From: a virus
Virus record (IMG/VR): IMGVR_UViG_3300043570_000787
Span: 1 to 64,000 of that record
Length of the DNA: 64,000 nucleotides
Direction: 5' to 3' (one strand)
Position 1 is the first letter of the stretch, and each line of letters starts with the position of its first letter. The translations under genes and the position numbers were made by a program. Under the pieces are notes generated by a model, which was not told where the DNA came from, made no database searches, and saw only the letters and a program-made list of their open reading frames with translations. Shown here one piece after another: positions 10,303 to 19,796 of this stretch.

Positions 10303-11073
10303 TTATTTATGATACATTGATGAGATGTATTCTTCCATAGATTCTTTCTCTTTTGAATCCATAGATTTAATACGTTTTCTTGCTTTATTCCAACTACCTG
10401 AAGTTAAGTCATTTAATTTGCTAAATGAATCTTGCCATAATGGACGATACATACGTACATCTCTTGACTTCATTGCATTGTAGAATTTCTCCTCTACGTA
10501 ATCAACTACTGCACGCTCAAAGAAACGTGGAATAGTAGGCATATCTCCATTCTCTACACCCATTCCGTTGAATACAATACGAACATAAGGGAAGCCACCA
10601 CATTCTTTACTGAACATGATCAATCCGTTAAGTACATTGTAGTAGAATTTAGGCCCGTAGAAACCTGCTTGATTATGCGTATAAATACGTTGATTTGGCT
10701 GATAGATGTCTGATCCATTACTTCCATCGTCTTTTACTTTGGCAGTATATCCATTTCCATCTGCTGTATTGTTGAATAAACGTTTCCAATATACTACTTG
10801 GCTCTTTGTAGGGTTACATAATGAGCCATTGTACATATAGATCTCACGAATATTAAATACGTTCTTAGGCATCTCAATTTGGAAGTTATCAGGCATTTCA
10901 TAATCATGCTGAATCTTCAACCAAAATGTATCAAATGACAACTCTTGTATTGCATCTTGAATACGTGAGATATACCATCCTTTTGGGAATCCCTTCTTAT
11001 AATCAGTGTCATTTACAGTAGCAGTAATCTCTGCTAATAAATGCTCTATGGATACAAAATCGTTAGCTGTCAT
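10303..11073 (-). CDS. Ring/adaptor (tail tube-like) protein
   Basis: A 256-residue protein. It opens with an acidic helical region (SIEHLLAEITATVND, then a helix with ISRIQDAIQELSFDTFW), continues as a beta-rich core with many aromatic residues, and ends with a basic helix. This outline (N-terminal helices, SFDTF-W, beta core, C-terminal helices) resembles the P22 gp4/T7 gp11-type adaptor proteins below the portal, and ring proteins of crAss-like phages. The start overlaps the stop of the preceding gene. It sits with two other ~240-250 residue proteins between the capsid protein and the muzzle-like gene, as expected for a stacked connector. The family call is by outline only. Confidence 0.55.
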   Translation of the reverse strand: MTANDFVSIEHLLAEITATVNDTDYKKGFPKGWYISRIQDAIQELSFDTFWLKIQHDYEMPDNFQIEMPKNVFNIREIYMYNGSLCNPTKSQVVYWKRLFNNTADGNGYTAKVKDDGSNGSDIYQPNQRIYTHNQAGFYGPKFYYNVLNGLIMFSKECGGFPYVRIVFNGMGVENGDMPTIPRFFERAVVDYVEEKFYNAMKSRDVRMYRPLWQDSFSKLNDLTSGSWNKARKRIKSMDSKEKESMEEYISSMYHK

Positions 11074-11798
11074 TATTCTGCTTGTTGTTGAGTTGTTTCA
11101 GGTAAATTTATGGATCTATTTGCATACATCTGAGTATTCAATTCTGCACCGTCTTCACCATCATTAATATTTTCTTTAGGCATTAACATTACAAATCTAC
11201 CTAATTGTAGTACTTGCATCATTAAGTCCTGAATCATTTCGTCTGGTAATGGAATCTCATCGTCAAGACTACATACTTGTTTTGGATCTAGTGTTGCTTT
11301 AATTGCAATCTCTAAATCAATAACATCAACGCACTCAAGTCCTAATAAATAGATTCTATTTACCTTAACTCCATCAATATGGTCACCAATTCTATAGAAA
11401 TAAGGATTCTTAGCACTAGGTTTAGTGTATTCATCAAGGTATAAGTGTTGAACACTACCTAAATTTACTCCCTGAAACCATACCTGAGCGAAAGATGGTC
11501 CTTCACAATGGCAAGTTTCTTCGTTATATGTGATATAGATTACCCCTGAGTTATTTGGAAGATCCATGATCTGAGCAGGTAAGTCTATGTATTTTCTTCC
11601 TTTGGTATCTGTTAATACAGGTACATTATTAAATGTAGATGTAAACAAATCAGTATTAGTAGCTATAGTTTGCTGTAGACGCATTCTATTAGCAACTACC
11701 ATCACCCAATACATTATTTGATTTAAGGTGAAGTCAGCATCATCAAATGCAGCATTAAAGCTCTTATCTAGATCATATATTACGTATCTGTATGTCAT
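11073..11798 (-). CDS. Second ring/head-completion-size protein
   Basis: A 241-residue protein with an N-terminal helix (SFNAAFDDADFTLNQIMYWVMVVANRMRLQQ), a beta-rich centre containing VIYITYNEETCHCEGPS, and an acidic C-terminal helix ending in polar residues. Length, position and the order of helices and strands fit a head-completion or tail-ring protein. It overlaps the next gene by one base and is 1 bp from the gene upstream, so the three connector-size proteins are translationally linked. I cannot assign it to a named family. Confidence 0.5.
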   Translation of the reverse strand: MTYRYVIYDLDKSFNAAFDDADFTLNQIMYWVMVVANRMRLQQTIATNTDLFTSTFNNVPVLTDTKGRKYIDLPAQIMDLPNNSGVIYITYNEETCHCEGPSFAQVWFQGVNLGSVQHLYLDEYTKPSAKNPYFYRIGDHIDGVKVNRIYLLGLECVDVIDLEIAIKATLDPKQVCSLDDEIPLPDEMIQDLMMQVLQLGRFVMLMPKENINDGEDGAELNTQMYANRSINLPETTQQQAE

Positions 11799-11799
11799 C

Positions 11800-12558
11800 T
11801 TACAATATAGTTAAAAGTTGTTGTACATCTTGTGCTGTTACTGCGTATAAGTTAGTTCCATCTCCTTGTTTGTAAGAGATATAACTCAATGCTTTATCAA
11901 ATAGCAATTGGAATACACTATTTGGGAACTCAATGTTTTGAGACAATGAGATGATAACAGATGGTTTCTTAGCCCAAAATACTGTTACCTTATCATTCTT
12001 AATTTGTGGTCTAATTTCAATCTCTGCCGCTTTATCACCTGTATTTACACCTTGGTAATTTGCAGGAGCTAAATAAGCATATAATTTCAATGCATCACAT
12101 ATCTGATTCCCATCATATCCTGCCTCAAATGGATTAGATGCGTTAGTTGACCATTCCTCAACAGTCAATCGTTTACATGAATCAGTAGATGCTAAATGCA
12201 ATTTGTCACTCAAGAAATAACTTCTAGTTACGTCAGGAGTAGGCACAGGAGGATATCCTGCGATAGTATCTGTAGTTGGGTTAGCAAATACCCCTAAAAT
12301 AGTCCATACTTCGCTAGGGAATACGTTTAGAGAAACCCTAGAGGTGTTCGTTGTTTGGAACACCCCAGAGTATGCTAAGTCTCTAAAAAACTCTTCTCCT
12401 AGTTTATCTTGACCATACGCAGCATTTACGATATTAGTTAACCATTTTACCGAAGCATTAATTGCTGGTATATAGTCTAATGAATCCAAATAGTGATCTG
12501 AATTCTCTGCATCCAATGCGAATGCTAACTGATTACGTAATTCCTGTGCTGAGATCAT
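11800..12558 (-). CDS. Third ring/head-completion-size protein
   Basis: A 252-residue protein. Its N-terminal helices (MISAQELRNQLAFALDAEN, then INASVKWLTNIVNAAYG) and C-terminal helix, which ends in an AQDVQQLLTIL amphipathic stretch, flank a beta-rich core. The arrangement parallels the two following genes, suggesting all three build the portal-tail connector. It begins 2 bp after the stop of the 262-residue protein. Function inferred from position; no diagnostic motif seen. Confidence 0.5.
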   Translation of the reverse strand: MISAQELRNQLAFALDAENSDHYLDSLDYIPAINASVKWLTNIVNAAYGQDKLGEEFFRDLAYSGVFQTTNTSRVSLNVFPSEVWTILGVFANPTTDTIAGYPPVPTPDVTRSYFLSDKLHLASTDSCKRLTVEEWSTNASNPFEAGYDGNQICDALKLYAYLAPANYQGVNTGDKAAEIEIRPQIKNDKVTVFWAKKPSVIISLSQNIEFPNSVFQLLFDKALSYISYKQGDGTNLYAVTAQDVQQLLTIL

Positions 12559-12560
12559 GT

Positions 12561-13349
12561 CTAGTTATTAATTGTTTTTTCAGTAACTATACGTCCTTCT
12601 TTGTCCATAGTTGAATTTCTCAAGTTACCGTAAAGCATTCTATCTTGTTGATTGATAGATCGTTTTGCAGTAAGCTCAACTAATTGTCTACGCATAGCCT
12701 CTGGGCTTTGGTTAATTGTAACTCCTTCTTGTTTAGCACGTGCAATAATCTGCATGTCAGACAATTTAGAGATAGATTGTTGTGCTTCAACCATTTTCTG
12801 AGCCCATGTAGAGTCAACATTCATTGCTGATTCCATGTTCTCGTAAAATGCGATACCATATTGGCTGTGATTTCTTAAGTAATCCAACTCTGATTGGGAT
12901 TGAACCTTAACAGAAGATACAGATACAACTTGTACATCACGACCTTTCTTTCTACGTGTTCTTACTAATGGTTTGAATTTGATAGCTCCGTGTGGAGGTA
13001 ACGACTCTAAACCACGTCTCTTATCACCGTGAATAGAAAAGTTTAATGAGAATGCGAAGAATACTACGGGTTGTTCTAACCAATCTTCTTCTAATTCAGA
13101 TATATAGTTAGATTCCTCATTAAGAGACTCTCTAGCTGATGATGTTTTTAATTTATTAAGTTGATTAGTGAACTTAGTCTCTAATTCTTGCATCCATTGC
13201 TGAACTGTAGATAATGGAATAGCAGGCTCTGCTTTAGGCTCTACGTATTCTTTCTCTTCTTTCTTTACCTCTACTGGTGCGCTCACTTCTTCAAATACTG
13301 ATTGTTCAGCCTGAGGAGTAACGTCTTGATTTGCTTTTTTAATAGCCAT
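12561..13349 (-). CDS. Head-proximal structural protein of unknown function
   Basis: A 262-residue protein directly downstream of the capsid gene but separated from it by a terminator-like hairpin. Residues 1-55 are Glu/Pro/Val-rich and disordered, and residues 55-95 look like coiled coil. The centre has a basic patch (VRTRRKKGRDVQ) and the end is helical with MQIIARAKQEGVTI and an RRQLVEL helix. It could be a minor head or portal-vertex protein. No named family recognised. Confidence 0.5.
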   Translation of the reverse strand: MAIKKANQDVTPQAEQSVFEEVSAPVEVKKEEKEYVEPKAEPAIPLSTVQQWMQELETKFTNQLNKLKTSSARESLNEESNYISELEEDWLEQPVVFFAFSLNFSIHGDKRRGLESLPPHGAIKFKPLVRTRRKKGRDVQVVSVSSVKVQSQSELDYLRNHSQYGIAFYENMESAMNVDSTWAQKMVEAQQSISKLSDMQIIARAKQEGVTINQSPEAMRRQLVELTAKRSINQQDRMLYGNLRNSTMDKEGRIVTEKTINN

Positions 13350-13376
13350 GACTAATTTATTTTAAATGATTAAATA

Positions 13377-13400
13377 AAGGGGGAGATTTTGTCCCCCCCT
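13377..13400 (-). terminator. Hairpin after the capsid gene
   Basis: GGGGGA at 13379-13384 and TCCCCC at 13392-13397 form a GC-rich stem with a short loop, 14 bp beyond the capsid stop codon. Read on the minus strand the hairpin is followed by TTTATTT. It probably terminates part of the transcripts, or protects the capsid mRNA 3' end, giving the capsid gene more message than the downstream connector genes. Confidence 0.55.
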
Positions 13401-13413
13401 GAATTTTTAAATA

Positions 13414-14652
13414 TTACATTGTAAGGTCTAACCATGCACATGCAAGTGGGTTGTGGAATTTAACCCCCATGTTACAGTCTACCCATACATCTCCGTAACG
13501 TTTCGGAACACCATCCTCTAATTTCAATGTGTCTCCAGAACGCTCACCCCAAAGTTGTGTACGTTTGATGTTTTTCATATCCAAGATTACGATACGGTTT
13601 TCGAATGAACCTGGGAATGATGCTTTGTCTTCAAAACGTTTGAAAGGCACAAGAACGATACGAGAAGAACCTAAGTTTACTTCTTTCAAGTTCAATAATG
13701 CGATATCATCGTTAGGAGCGTAACGTGTCAATTCTTCTTTGTAAGCCAAAGATAATGCACGGTGAACACGTGGAGTCATGAATGCCATACGAGCTTGACC
13801 GTAGTCACCATACTCAGAAGACAATACCATATCCTCGAATGCGTCAACTAAAGATGCGTTCGTAGCCAATGCGTTTGGAGAACCTGCCTCTAACATTGAA
13901 GAGAATACACCACCTGTAGTTTTTGCAGGAGTACCATCAGCAGTGATGATTTCACCTTTTTGTCCTGTCCAGAATGCGTTAGACAAATCGATACGGTGTT
14001 GGTTGAACATTGCGTTACGTTCCATTTCAAGGAAGTTAGCAGTTGTTCCCAAAGTTTTCAATTTGTGTAATTCTACTTCAGAGTAACGAATCGCTTTGTT
14101 AAACAATTGGATGTAGTTGTTACGCTCGATTGTAGAAGCACGGAAGTACTGAGCAAAACCGTCAGATCCATCGTGGTCAACGCTAGATACGTTAGCCAAT
14201 ACATCGTCAGGAGAAACTGCTGGTAAAGTATCACCATTGTAAGGAGAAACAGTAATTGTCAACAAAGACGTATCAACAGAAACAACACTACCTTTTTGTC
14301 CGTTAGGGTAAGAGATAATTGTGTTAGTTGAGATGTTGTCTGTAGACGTTACAGAAATTGTTTGAGTTGTAGGCCAAGATACAGTCGCAGATGCAGCTGT
14401 AGCTACAAGAGGCTCACGTTGGTAACCCATTTCTTGGTAGAAGAACTCGTCAGAGTTAACTTGCTCTGCTGCTACCATGTTTAACAATTTCAAGTCCATG
14501 AACTGCTGAGGAGCAGCATCAAAGATTGCACGATTAGTTAATTTTTGTACTAACAATGAAATATCATGTCCGTACAATGCAGCGTACTCAGATCCTACGG
14601 AGTTGTAGTTCTGATTGTCGAACTTAATGTTCGGTTCATTATATAAAGCCAT
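13414..14652 (-). CDS. Major capsid protein
   Basis: A 412-residue protein in the position expected for the HK97-fold capsid protein: portal, acidic scaffold, then this gene. N-terminal residues 20-110 are helical (ISLLVQKLTNRAIFDAAPQQF). A ~60-residue beta insertion (about 85-155) is rich in Thr, Ser and Val, the middle holds a long helix bounded by RASTIERNNYIQLFNKAIRY, and the C-terminus is beta-rich, ending VKFHNPLACAWLDLTM. It is isolated by an intergenic gap on each side, with a terminator-like hairpin downstream, fitting strong independent expression. Identity rests on order, length and fold pattern. Confidence 0.75.
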   Translation of the reverse strand: MALYNEPNIKFDNQNYNSVGSEYAALYGHDISLLVQKLTNRAIFDAAPQQFMDLKLLNMVAAEQVNSDEFFYQEMGYQREPLVATAASATVSWPTTQTISVTSTDNISTNTIISYPNGQKGSVVSVDTSLLTITVSPYNGDTLPAVSPDDVLANVSSVDHDGSDGFAQYFRASTIERNNYIQLFNKAIRYSEVELHKLKTLGTTANFLEMERNAMFNQHRIDLSNAFWTGQKGEIITADGTPAKTTGGVFSSMLEAGSPNALATNASLVDAFEDMVLSSEYGDYGQARMAFMTPRVHRALSLAYKEELTRYAPNDDIALLNLKEVNLGSSRIVLVPFKRFEDKASFPGSFENRIVILDMKNIKRTQLWGERSGDTLKLEDGVPKRYGDVWVDCNMGVKFHNPLACAWLDLTM

Positions 14653-14686
14653 TTTGCTTCGGTTTTAAAAATTTACAATTTAATTA

Positions 14687-15853
14687 CTATGCGTAAGGGT
14701 CTCCTTTAAATAATCCACTTAAGTGTCCTGCCTCTTTAGCAAATGCACCCTGTTGAGGAGCAGCAGCTTTATTCTTGCGAAGTGCAGTTGGACTTGAGTC
14801 AACTATTTTTTGGTTCGCTTTACTCTCACCTTGTCGTTCAGCAATCTTTTTAACAGATTCTAACATTTTCTTGCCGTACATAGCGTATGCAACTAACTCT
14901 GCTGCATCCTCTTTATATGTACCATCAGCATTCACAAACAGATTCTCCGCTTTCCCCTCAACCAAGATAGTCCTAATTTTTGCAACCTCGGACTTACTGA
15001 AGCTTGGGTAAGCCTTACTTAGATTTTCTACGGAAAGGAGGGCTGTCTTTTTCAAGTTTTGAAACTCGTTTTTTTGACGGTTGGTAAACTCCTCACGCTC
15101 TTTTTCTAATGCTTGTTTATCTTCAGCGAATAAACGTTTTGTTGAATTTGCTAAAAGCCTTACGCTATTATCGAACTCAGACTCTGAGATATCTCCATCC
15201 TCTAAAGATGTTGTTAGCTCATCATACTGCTCTCCAAAATAGTGCTGGACAAGGCTCTCTGGATCTTGACCTTTATAGTCTCCTGAGAAGTCCAGTCTTT
15301 GTGAAGATGTAAATGCTGTAGTGTGATCTTCTCCATTTGCCCACAATTGAACTGCCATACGGATATCGCTTGGCATCGCTTGTAAGTCAGCTGTTAAAGC
15401 CTCATACTCTTTCTTTACTTCAGAACCCTCTTGGGCCTGATTTCTCCATGTATCGACAGATGAAAAGAACTTAGAAGCATCATTAACCCCAAACTTAGAA
15501 GAGATGAGGTCAATCATTTCCTTCGGTGCTTCAAAGTTAAGTTTAATTTCTTTACCCTTTTTTGGAGTAGCCATGATTCCAAAGATGTCATCGATGTCTG
15601 CGCTCTCGTCACTATCATCTTCGTCTTCTTCTTCCTCTTCTTCTTCCTCATCATCTGCTTGAACGCTTGCTTGTCTCATGCTAGCCATCAAGTCTTTATA
15701 CTCTGTTGAGTTTGCGAAGCTTGGGTCCATTGCGGCCAATGCTTCAACTTGTCGAAGTTGTTCTTGCATCTCTGGCTCCAACTGCTCCAATGAAGGAGCG
15801 TTAGAAAATTCACCAGATACTCTTTCAACTTCTTTTTCAAAGTTAGTATCCAT
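14687..15853 (-). CDS. Acidic scaffolding-like head protein
   Basis: A 388-residue, very acidic protein. Residues ~74-95 are an almost unbroken Asp/Glu run, followed by SADIDDIFGIMATPKKGK. The rest is helical with predicted coiled coil around 245-285 (KQALEKEREEFTNRQKNEFQ), and the C-terminus is basic and Ala-rich. Acidic, coiled-coil proteins between portal and capsid genes are usually scaffolds that guide capsid assembly and may be cleaved or expelled. No protease catalytic motif is visible, so I do not call it a maturation protease. Confidence 0.6.
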   Translation of the reverse strand: MDTNFEKEVERVSGEFSNAPSLEQLEPEMQEQLRQVEALAAMDPSFANSTEYKDLMASMRQASVQADDEEEEEEEEDEDDSDESADIDDIFGIMATPKKGKEIKLNFEAPKEMIDLISSKFGVNDASKFFSSVDTWRNQAQEGSEVKKEYEALTADLQAMPSDIRMAVQLWANGEDHTTAFTSSQRLDFSGDYKGQDPESLVQHYFGEQYDELTTSLEDGDISESEFDNSVRLLANSTKRLFAEDKQALEKEREEFTNRQKNEFQNLKKTALLSVENLSKAYPSFSKSEVAKIRTILVEGKAENLFVNADGTYKEDAAELVAYAMYGKKMLESVKKIAERQGESKANQKIVDSSPTALRKNKAAAPQQGAFAKEAGHLSGLFKGDPYA

Positions 15854-15888
15854 AACTATTTATTATTTGATTCAAAAATACACATTTA

Positions 15889-18090
15889 TTATAAACCCTG
15901 TTTTTTAAGAAGGTCTCTTTCCGTCTTAGAATTCTCCTTAAATGCTATTTTCTCCATTTCTTGTTGGTGTAGCATCTCTTGATCATCCATTACATCTTGT
16001 TTTTGCTGTTGTTGTGCAGCTTGTAATTGCTGTGCCATATCTGCCTGAGCAGCTCTTCCCTCAATCATACCTTCGTTAGCAGCTTTGTCAGCTTGTTGCT
16101 GTGCCATCAATTTATCTCTATGGAATTGACGTAGTGCTTGAGCTACTAAATCAGGACTTGCTCGGTTAAACAAGTTAGCAAATGTGATTTGATCAATCAT
16201 ACCTGCTTGAAGTAACGTAAACAATAGCTGATTTGCTGCATTTAAGCCTTGCTCAGGAGTTTCTGAACGCTTAATGAAGATTCTATAGTCTTGTAGTAAA
16301 TGATCCTCTGTAATCGTAATTCTAGATAACCCTTCGTCACCTACCATCATCGCTAATTTACGAGGATTGTCGTGATAGATTGATTTACCTACAGTTGCCA
16401 TGTGCTCGTATGCTTGACGTAAGATAGATGTCAATGCCCAATAGAATGGTTCCTGTACTAATGAACCTCTTTGGATTTGAGCTTCAACAACTCCTACTAG
16501 CATATCACTACCACCTTGAGTTCCTGTCATCGCTTCGTTCACTCCTGTAACATCCTGAATAGATTGCTGTACAGTTTGAATAACTTGGAACATCTGAAGT
16601 GTACCTGATCCAATGTTTGTTCCGTATGTACCAATAGCATTCTGAACTGATCCAACTCGGTCTGTGTCTACGAAGATTGGCTTAGATGAGTTAATGTTAC
16701 GCATGATATCTGCTTCTCCATCTCTATCGTCAACTGCTGACTTAGAAATAACTGTACCTGAACCACGCATGTTAGCCATCTGAGACTCTACAACAGATAA
16801 AGTTCTGTTTAAGAAACGCTGTGGATCAATAACATCATCAAGTGGAGTCAATACTTCACCTCTATCGTATATGTAAGTGTAGCATTTGTACGGAAATTTT
16901 ACGTTAGCTGGATCGTATAATTGTTTTTCTTGGTAAGGTAATACACCATACTCAAGAATGATATCACCATATCCAATCTCCTCTTGAGGGATCATGATAC
17001 AGTAGCGAAGAACATCAACATAAATTGTTTGTTTCTTGCTCTTGCCCATTTTCTTTTTGTGCTCTTCTGTTTGAGGCTCAATTAAATCCTTATCGGTATA
17101 CTTGGAATCCTCATTGTTGATCATCGTGTAGTATGGATATCCTGCTTCATCAAGAACCCAACCATAATCTCTTCTCTCAACGTCTTTCCAATATGTCTCG
17201 TATGTAGGAACTTTACCACCTGGTATAGTATAGATACCATTTACAATCTTGTGCATATTGTTTTGATTCGTATGATTAGAATACTCCTCAATAGCTTGTC
17301 TCTCGTCCTTTGTTAAGTGTTGGTATCTTTCGAAAATAGTCGGACTATCCATATAATACCATTCCCCCATAAATTCAGCATCAGATAGATCAGGCTTTTT
17401 AGCCGACATATCCCACATGAAGAACAATGGATTGATGGACTCAGCAGCGTAGTTCTCATTAGCTTCATATCCTTTGTATATTCCTAATCCACAAATAGCT
17501 AGGTTACGAGTAATCTGAGTCTTTAACTCATCAATGTTTACTTCGTTAGCAATAAATTCAAGTAAGTTATTAATGTCCTTCTCGTAGTTCTCTACGAATG
17601 TGTTGTAGAATAACTCTTCGGTCTCCATCTCTGTATCTTCGATAGGAGCATTCTCTTTGATGATGTCCTTGAAGAATGGTAAAGCATCAGCTACTTTTTG
17701 AAGTGACTTCAATTTAGCTAGCTCTTCTTCTCTTTTGTTGATTACGAAATCAGAAATACAGTTTGCTTTTGCATCGTATCCTAAGCGAATAGCATTACCA
17801 ATGTATTGTTGTACCATTGGCTTGATAACGTTCTTTGTCCATTTAAGGCGATTACGTACATCACCTGATTCATCTAGGAAGAAAGCCTCGATATCCTCTT
17901 CGAATATCCATTGACCATCTTGCCCTTTAAAGAAAGACCAGTTGATTAAGCATTTGTTAATGTATCTGCGGTAGATGTAATTACTCATTATGGCAAGGCA
18001 ATACTTCGCATATTCCTTATGGTAATCTTTATCTTTTTTGGAGGTTAACTTATTAGGTCTTTGTCTCCCTGTGCTAAACATGTAACTCAT
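15889..18090 (-). CDS. Portal protein
   Basis: A 733-residue protein of typical podovirus portal size. A basic N-terminus leads into an acidic, aromatic wing region (about 45-200), a helical core with the stem and tunnel-loop region around 400-560 (VIDPQRFLNRTLSVVESQMA, GTQGGSDMLVGVVEAQIQRG), and a C-terminal Gln/Ala-rich helical tail (660-733) that resembles the barrel of P22-type portals. It lies immediately upstream of the scaffold and capsid genes and 1 bp from the gene before it. Only the terminase of the packaging motor is encoded away from this block. Confidence 0.8.
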   Translation of the reverse strand: MSYMFSTGRQRPNKLTSKKDKDYHKEYAKYCLAIMSNYIYRRYINKCLINWSFFKGQDGQWIFEEDIEAFFLDESGDVRNRLKWTKNVIKPMVQQYIGNAIRLGYDAKANCISDFVINKREEELAKLKSLQKVADALPFFKDIIKENAPIEDTEMETEELFYNTFVENYEKDINNLLEFIANEVNIDELKTQITRNLAICGLGIYKGYEANENYAAESINPLFFMWDMSAKKPDLSDAEFMGEWYYMDSPTIFERYQHLTKDERQAIEEYSNHTNQNNMHKIVNGIYTIPGGKVPTYETYWKDVERRDYGWVLDEAGYPYYTMINNEDSKYTDKDLIEPQTEEHKKKMGKSKKQTIYVDVLRYCIMIPQEEIGYGDIILEYGVLPYQEKQLYDPANVKFPYKCYTYIYDRGEVLTPLDDVIDPQRFLNRTLSVVESQMANMRGSGTVISKSAVDDRDGEADIMRNINSSKPIFVDTDRVGSVQNAIGTYGTNIGSGTLQMFQVIQTVQQSIQDVTGVNEAMTGTQGGSDMLVGVVEAQIQRGSLVQEPFYWALTSILRQAYEHMATVGKSIYHDNPRKLAMMVGDEGLSRITITEDHLLQDYRIFIKRSETPEQGLNAANQLLFTLLQAGMIDQITFANLFNRASPDLVAQALRQFHRDKLMAQQQADKAANEGMIEGRAAQADMAQQLQAAQQQQKQDVMDDQEMLHQQEMEKIAFKENSKTERDLLKKQGL

Positions 18091-18091
18091 A

Positions 18092-18655
18092 TCACTTCAG
18101 TACGTCATTAATTTTTACGAGTACCTGTTTTCTAGTTTTTCTCTCGACAACTTTAGCTCCGTATGAAGATTCTAATGTCTTCACCATCTGAGGTAGCTCT
18201 CCGTATACTTTTACCACTAGGTCAGTGTACTTTTTCTTTTCATCAATGTCCATCCCTGCCAAGGTTACCGAGTCAAGGACAATCATTTCGTTTAATACTT
18301 CAAACATATACTGACTCATTAATTTCGCTCTTAACCTGTATTCAGGATTAAAAGATTCCATCTTCTTGATGCCAGCAACAATTTCATCCGGGAGGTCTCC
18401 GTTTACTATTCCTCCCAAATCTTTTCTTATCGCATAATCCTTACCATAAGTAAGTTCAAGAGCTTTAACAACTCTTTCTCTTTTGCTCAAACTGTAAATA
18501 GGACTTGTTCTGTTTCCTAGTAACCAGCAGAGTCTTACCTCTTTTGCCTTTAGGCTTTTAAATTCATCTACGTCAGCTAGTTCGGGATATTCTAATCTTA
18601 AATCTCCGTCTCCTTCCATTCCAAAGATGATCAATTCAACTTCTTTCTCTGCCAT
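18092..18655 (-). CDS. Unknown protein upstream of portal
   Basis: A 187-residue, mostly helical protein starting MAEKEVEL. The frame can be extended to a GTG at 18682, but the extra nine codons lie inside the terminator hairpin of the preceding gene, so the ATG at 18655 is preferred. It has an acidic N-terminus, a basic middle (SKRERVVKALELTYG) and a basic C-terminus. Its stop is 1 bp from the portal start, so both are probably translated from one message. No family recognised; a small packaging or head-assembly role is possible from position only. Confidence 0.55.
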   Translation of the reverse strand: MAEKEVELIIFGMEGDGDLRLEYPELADVDEFKSLKAKEVRLCWLLGNRTSPIYSLSKRERVVKALELTYGKDYAIRKDLGGIVNGDLPDEIVAGIKKMESFNPEYRLRAKLMSQYMFEVLNEMIVLDSVTLAGMDIDEKKKYTDLVVKVYGELPQMVKTLESSYGAKVVERKTRKQVLVKINDVLK

Positions 18656-18660
18656 AAAAT

Positions 18661-18698
18661 TAGTAAAAATAAGGGTAGGCACTTTTGATACCTACCCT
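18661..18698 (-). terminator. Rho-independent terminator after Ala-rich virion gene
   Basis: AGGGTAGG at 18672-18679 pairs with CCTACCCT at 18691-18698, an 8-bp stem with an 11-nt loop. On the minus strand it is followed by a T-rich tract (TTATTTTTACTA). It stands 22 bp downstream of the Ala-rich gene's stop, so that gene has its own abundant short message and portal expression depends on read-through or another promoter. Confidence 0.75.
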
Positions 18699-18719
18699 AC
18701 AAAGATAATTAAATTTTAA

Positions 18720-19523
18720 TTATACAGCTGGACAACCTAAGAAGTCAGCAACAGGAGTATAAGAACCATTTAAAATTGAAGTCAATTTAGTAACAGTTGC
18801 AGCAGCTCCAGCATCAGCAGCGTTCAAGTAAACCAAAGCGATAACAGGTTTAACAACCTCAAGGCCATTAACGATGTTATGTTTGATATTTTTACGGTAG
18901 ATGATTTGGTATGTTTGGTAGCTAGCAGCAGTAACGTAAGTTGCGTTATTTGTTTGAGCCAATACCTGAGCAGGTGTTCCAGCAGGAGCAACCCAAGCAG
19001 TTTGATCAGTGATAACAGAAGCAGCAGGAGCTTTAACGATTAACGCACCGTATCCAGCGTTGTCAGCAGTGATACGAACCGTAGTTCCACCTGTAACAAC
19101 AGCAGAGAAATAAGCATTAACGTCAGCATTGATACGTGCAGTAAACAATGTAGCTAATTCAGCAGTAGTTGCAGATCCATCAACTCCAACTTCGTAAGTA
19201 CGAGTTTGGTAAGTTGCACCTGTTTCTTTACCTCCACCGAAGAAGTTTTGTACGTTTGGAGCGTAAACAGTCAACACGTAGTTACCGTTGTTAACCATTG
19301 TTACAGCAGACAAAGCAACATCAACAACGTTAGCAGTTCCAGCAGCATTTGCAGCATAACGGAAACCTAAAAAGTCAGTAGCTTTGATTTTTAAAGCTGT
19401 AGCACCAGACTCATCTTTGATGCTTAAAAGTCCTGAAGCCAAAACTACGTCTGTAGCCGCAACCGGAGTGTTTAGAATCAACGCTGAATCAGCATTGATA
19501 ACTGGTAATTTAAAAGTAATCAT
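18720..19523 (-). CDS. Ala/Thr/Val-rich putative abundant virion protein
   Basis: A 267-residue protein starting MITFKLPVINADS; an in-frame GTG at 19541 would add six residues and is less likely. Composition is dominated by Ala, Val, Thr and Asn with alternating beta pattern throughout, and ends near a Cys (FLGCPAV). It has its own promoter-like box, a 5' hairpin and a dedicated terminator, the arrangement expected for a highly produced structural protein. It could be a head decoration, fibre or tail-tube-like protein. I do not recognise the family. Confidence 0.6.
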   Translation of the reverse strand: MITFKLPVINADSALILNTPVAATDVVLASGLLSIKDESGATALKIKATDFLGFRYAANAAGTANVVDVALSAVTMVNNGNYVLTVYAPNVQNFFGGGKETGATYQTRTYEVGVDGSATTAELATLFTARINADVNAYFSAVVTGGTTVRITADNAGYGALIVKAPAASVITDQTAWVAPAGTPAQVLAQTNNATYVTAASYQTYQIIYRKNIKHNIVNGLEVVKPVIALVYLNAADAGAAATVTKLTSILNGSYTPVADFLGCPAV

Positions 19524-19572
19524 AATAATTTGTTTTTTCACTGACCGAAGTCTGTGTTGGTTAAAATTAATT

Positions 19573-19602
19573 AACTACACCGTGTAGTTCTCTGCAAATG
19601 TA
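19573..19602 (-). promoter_or_regulatory. Promoter -7 box with 17-bp palindrome at the predicted transcript start
   Basis: TACATTTG on the minus strand (19595-19602) matches the Bacteroidota -7 consensus TAnnTTTG; no good -33 box lies 19 nt upstream. Just downstream, AACTACAC and GTGTAGTT flank a single C (19573-19589), a perfect inverted repeat at the predicted transcription start. It may be a repressor operator or a 5' hairpin that stabilises the mRNA of the Ala-rich gene. Confidence 0.6.
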
Positions 19603-19761
19603 AACAAAAAATTTAATTAAAAATTATGGGTTTGGGTTTTTTCTTTTTCTTTTTGATTAAGTATATGTGAGTATATACGTAGTATATACGAATATATAGT
19701 TAATCTTTTCTTTTCTCTTTTTCTTTTTTTGCTTCTTTTTTTAAAAAAAATGCAGAAATAG

Positions 19762-19792
19762 TTTGGAGATTAAAAAATGATTCATAGATTTG
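19762..19792 (+). promoter_or_regulatory. Bacteroidota-type promoter
   Basis: TTTG at 19762-19765, a 19-nt spacer, and TAGATTTG at 19785-19792 match the host consensus at both boxes with ideal spacing. Transcription should start about 4-6 nt after the -7 box, at the first base of the 19797 structured RNA. It is divergent from the minus-strand promoter at 19595-19602. Confidence 0.8.
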
Positions 19793-19796
19793 CAGA

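Noticed and set aside
18656-18682. GTG-initiated extension of the gene upstream of portal
   Set aside because: The extra codons are part of the terminator hairpin; the ATG at 18655 lies just after it.
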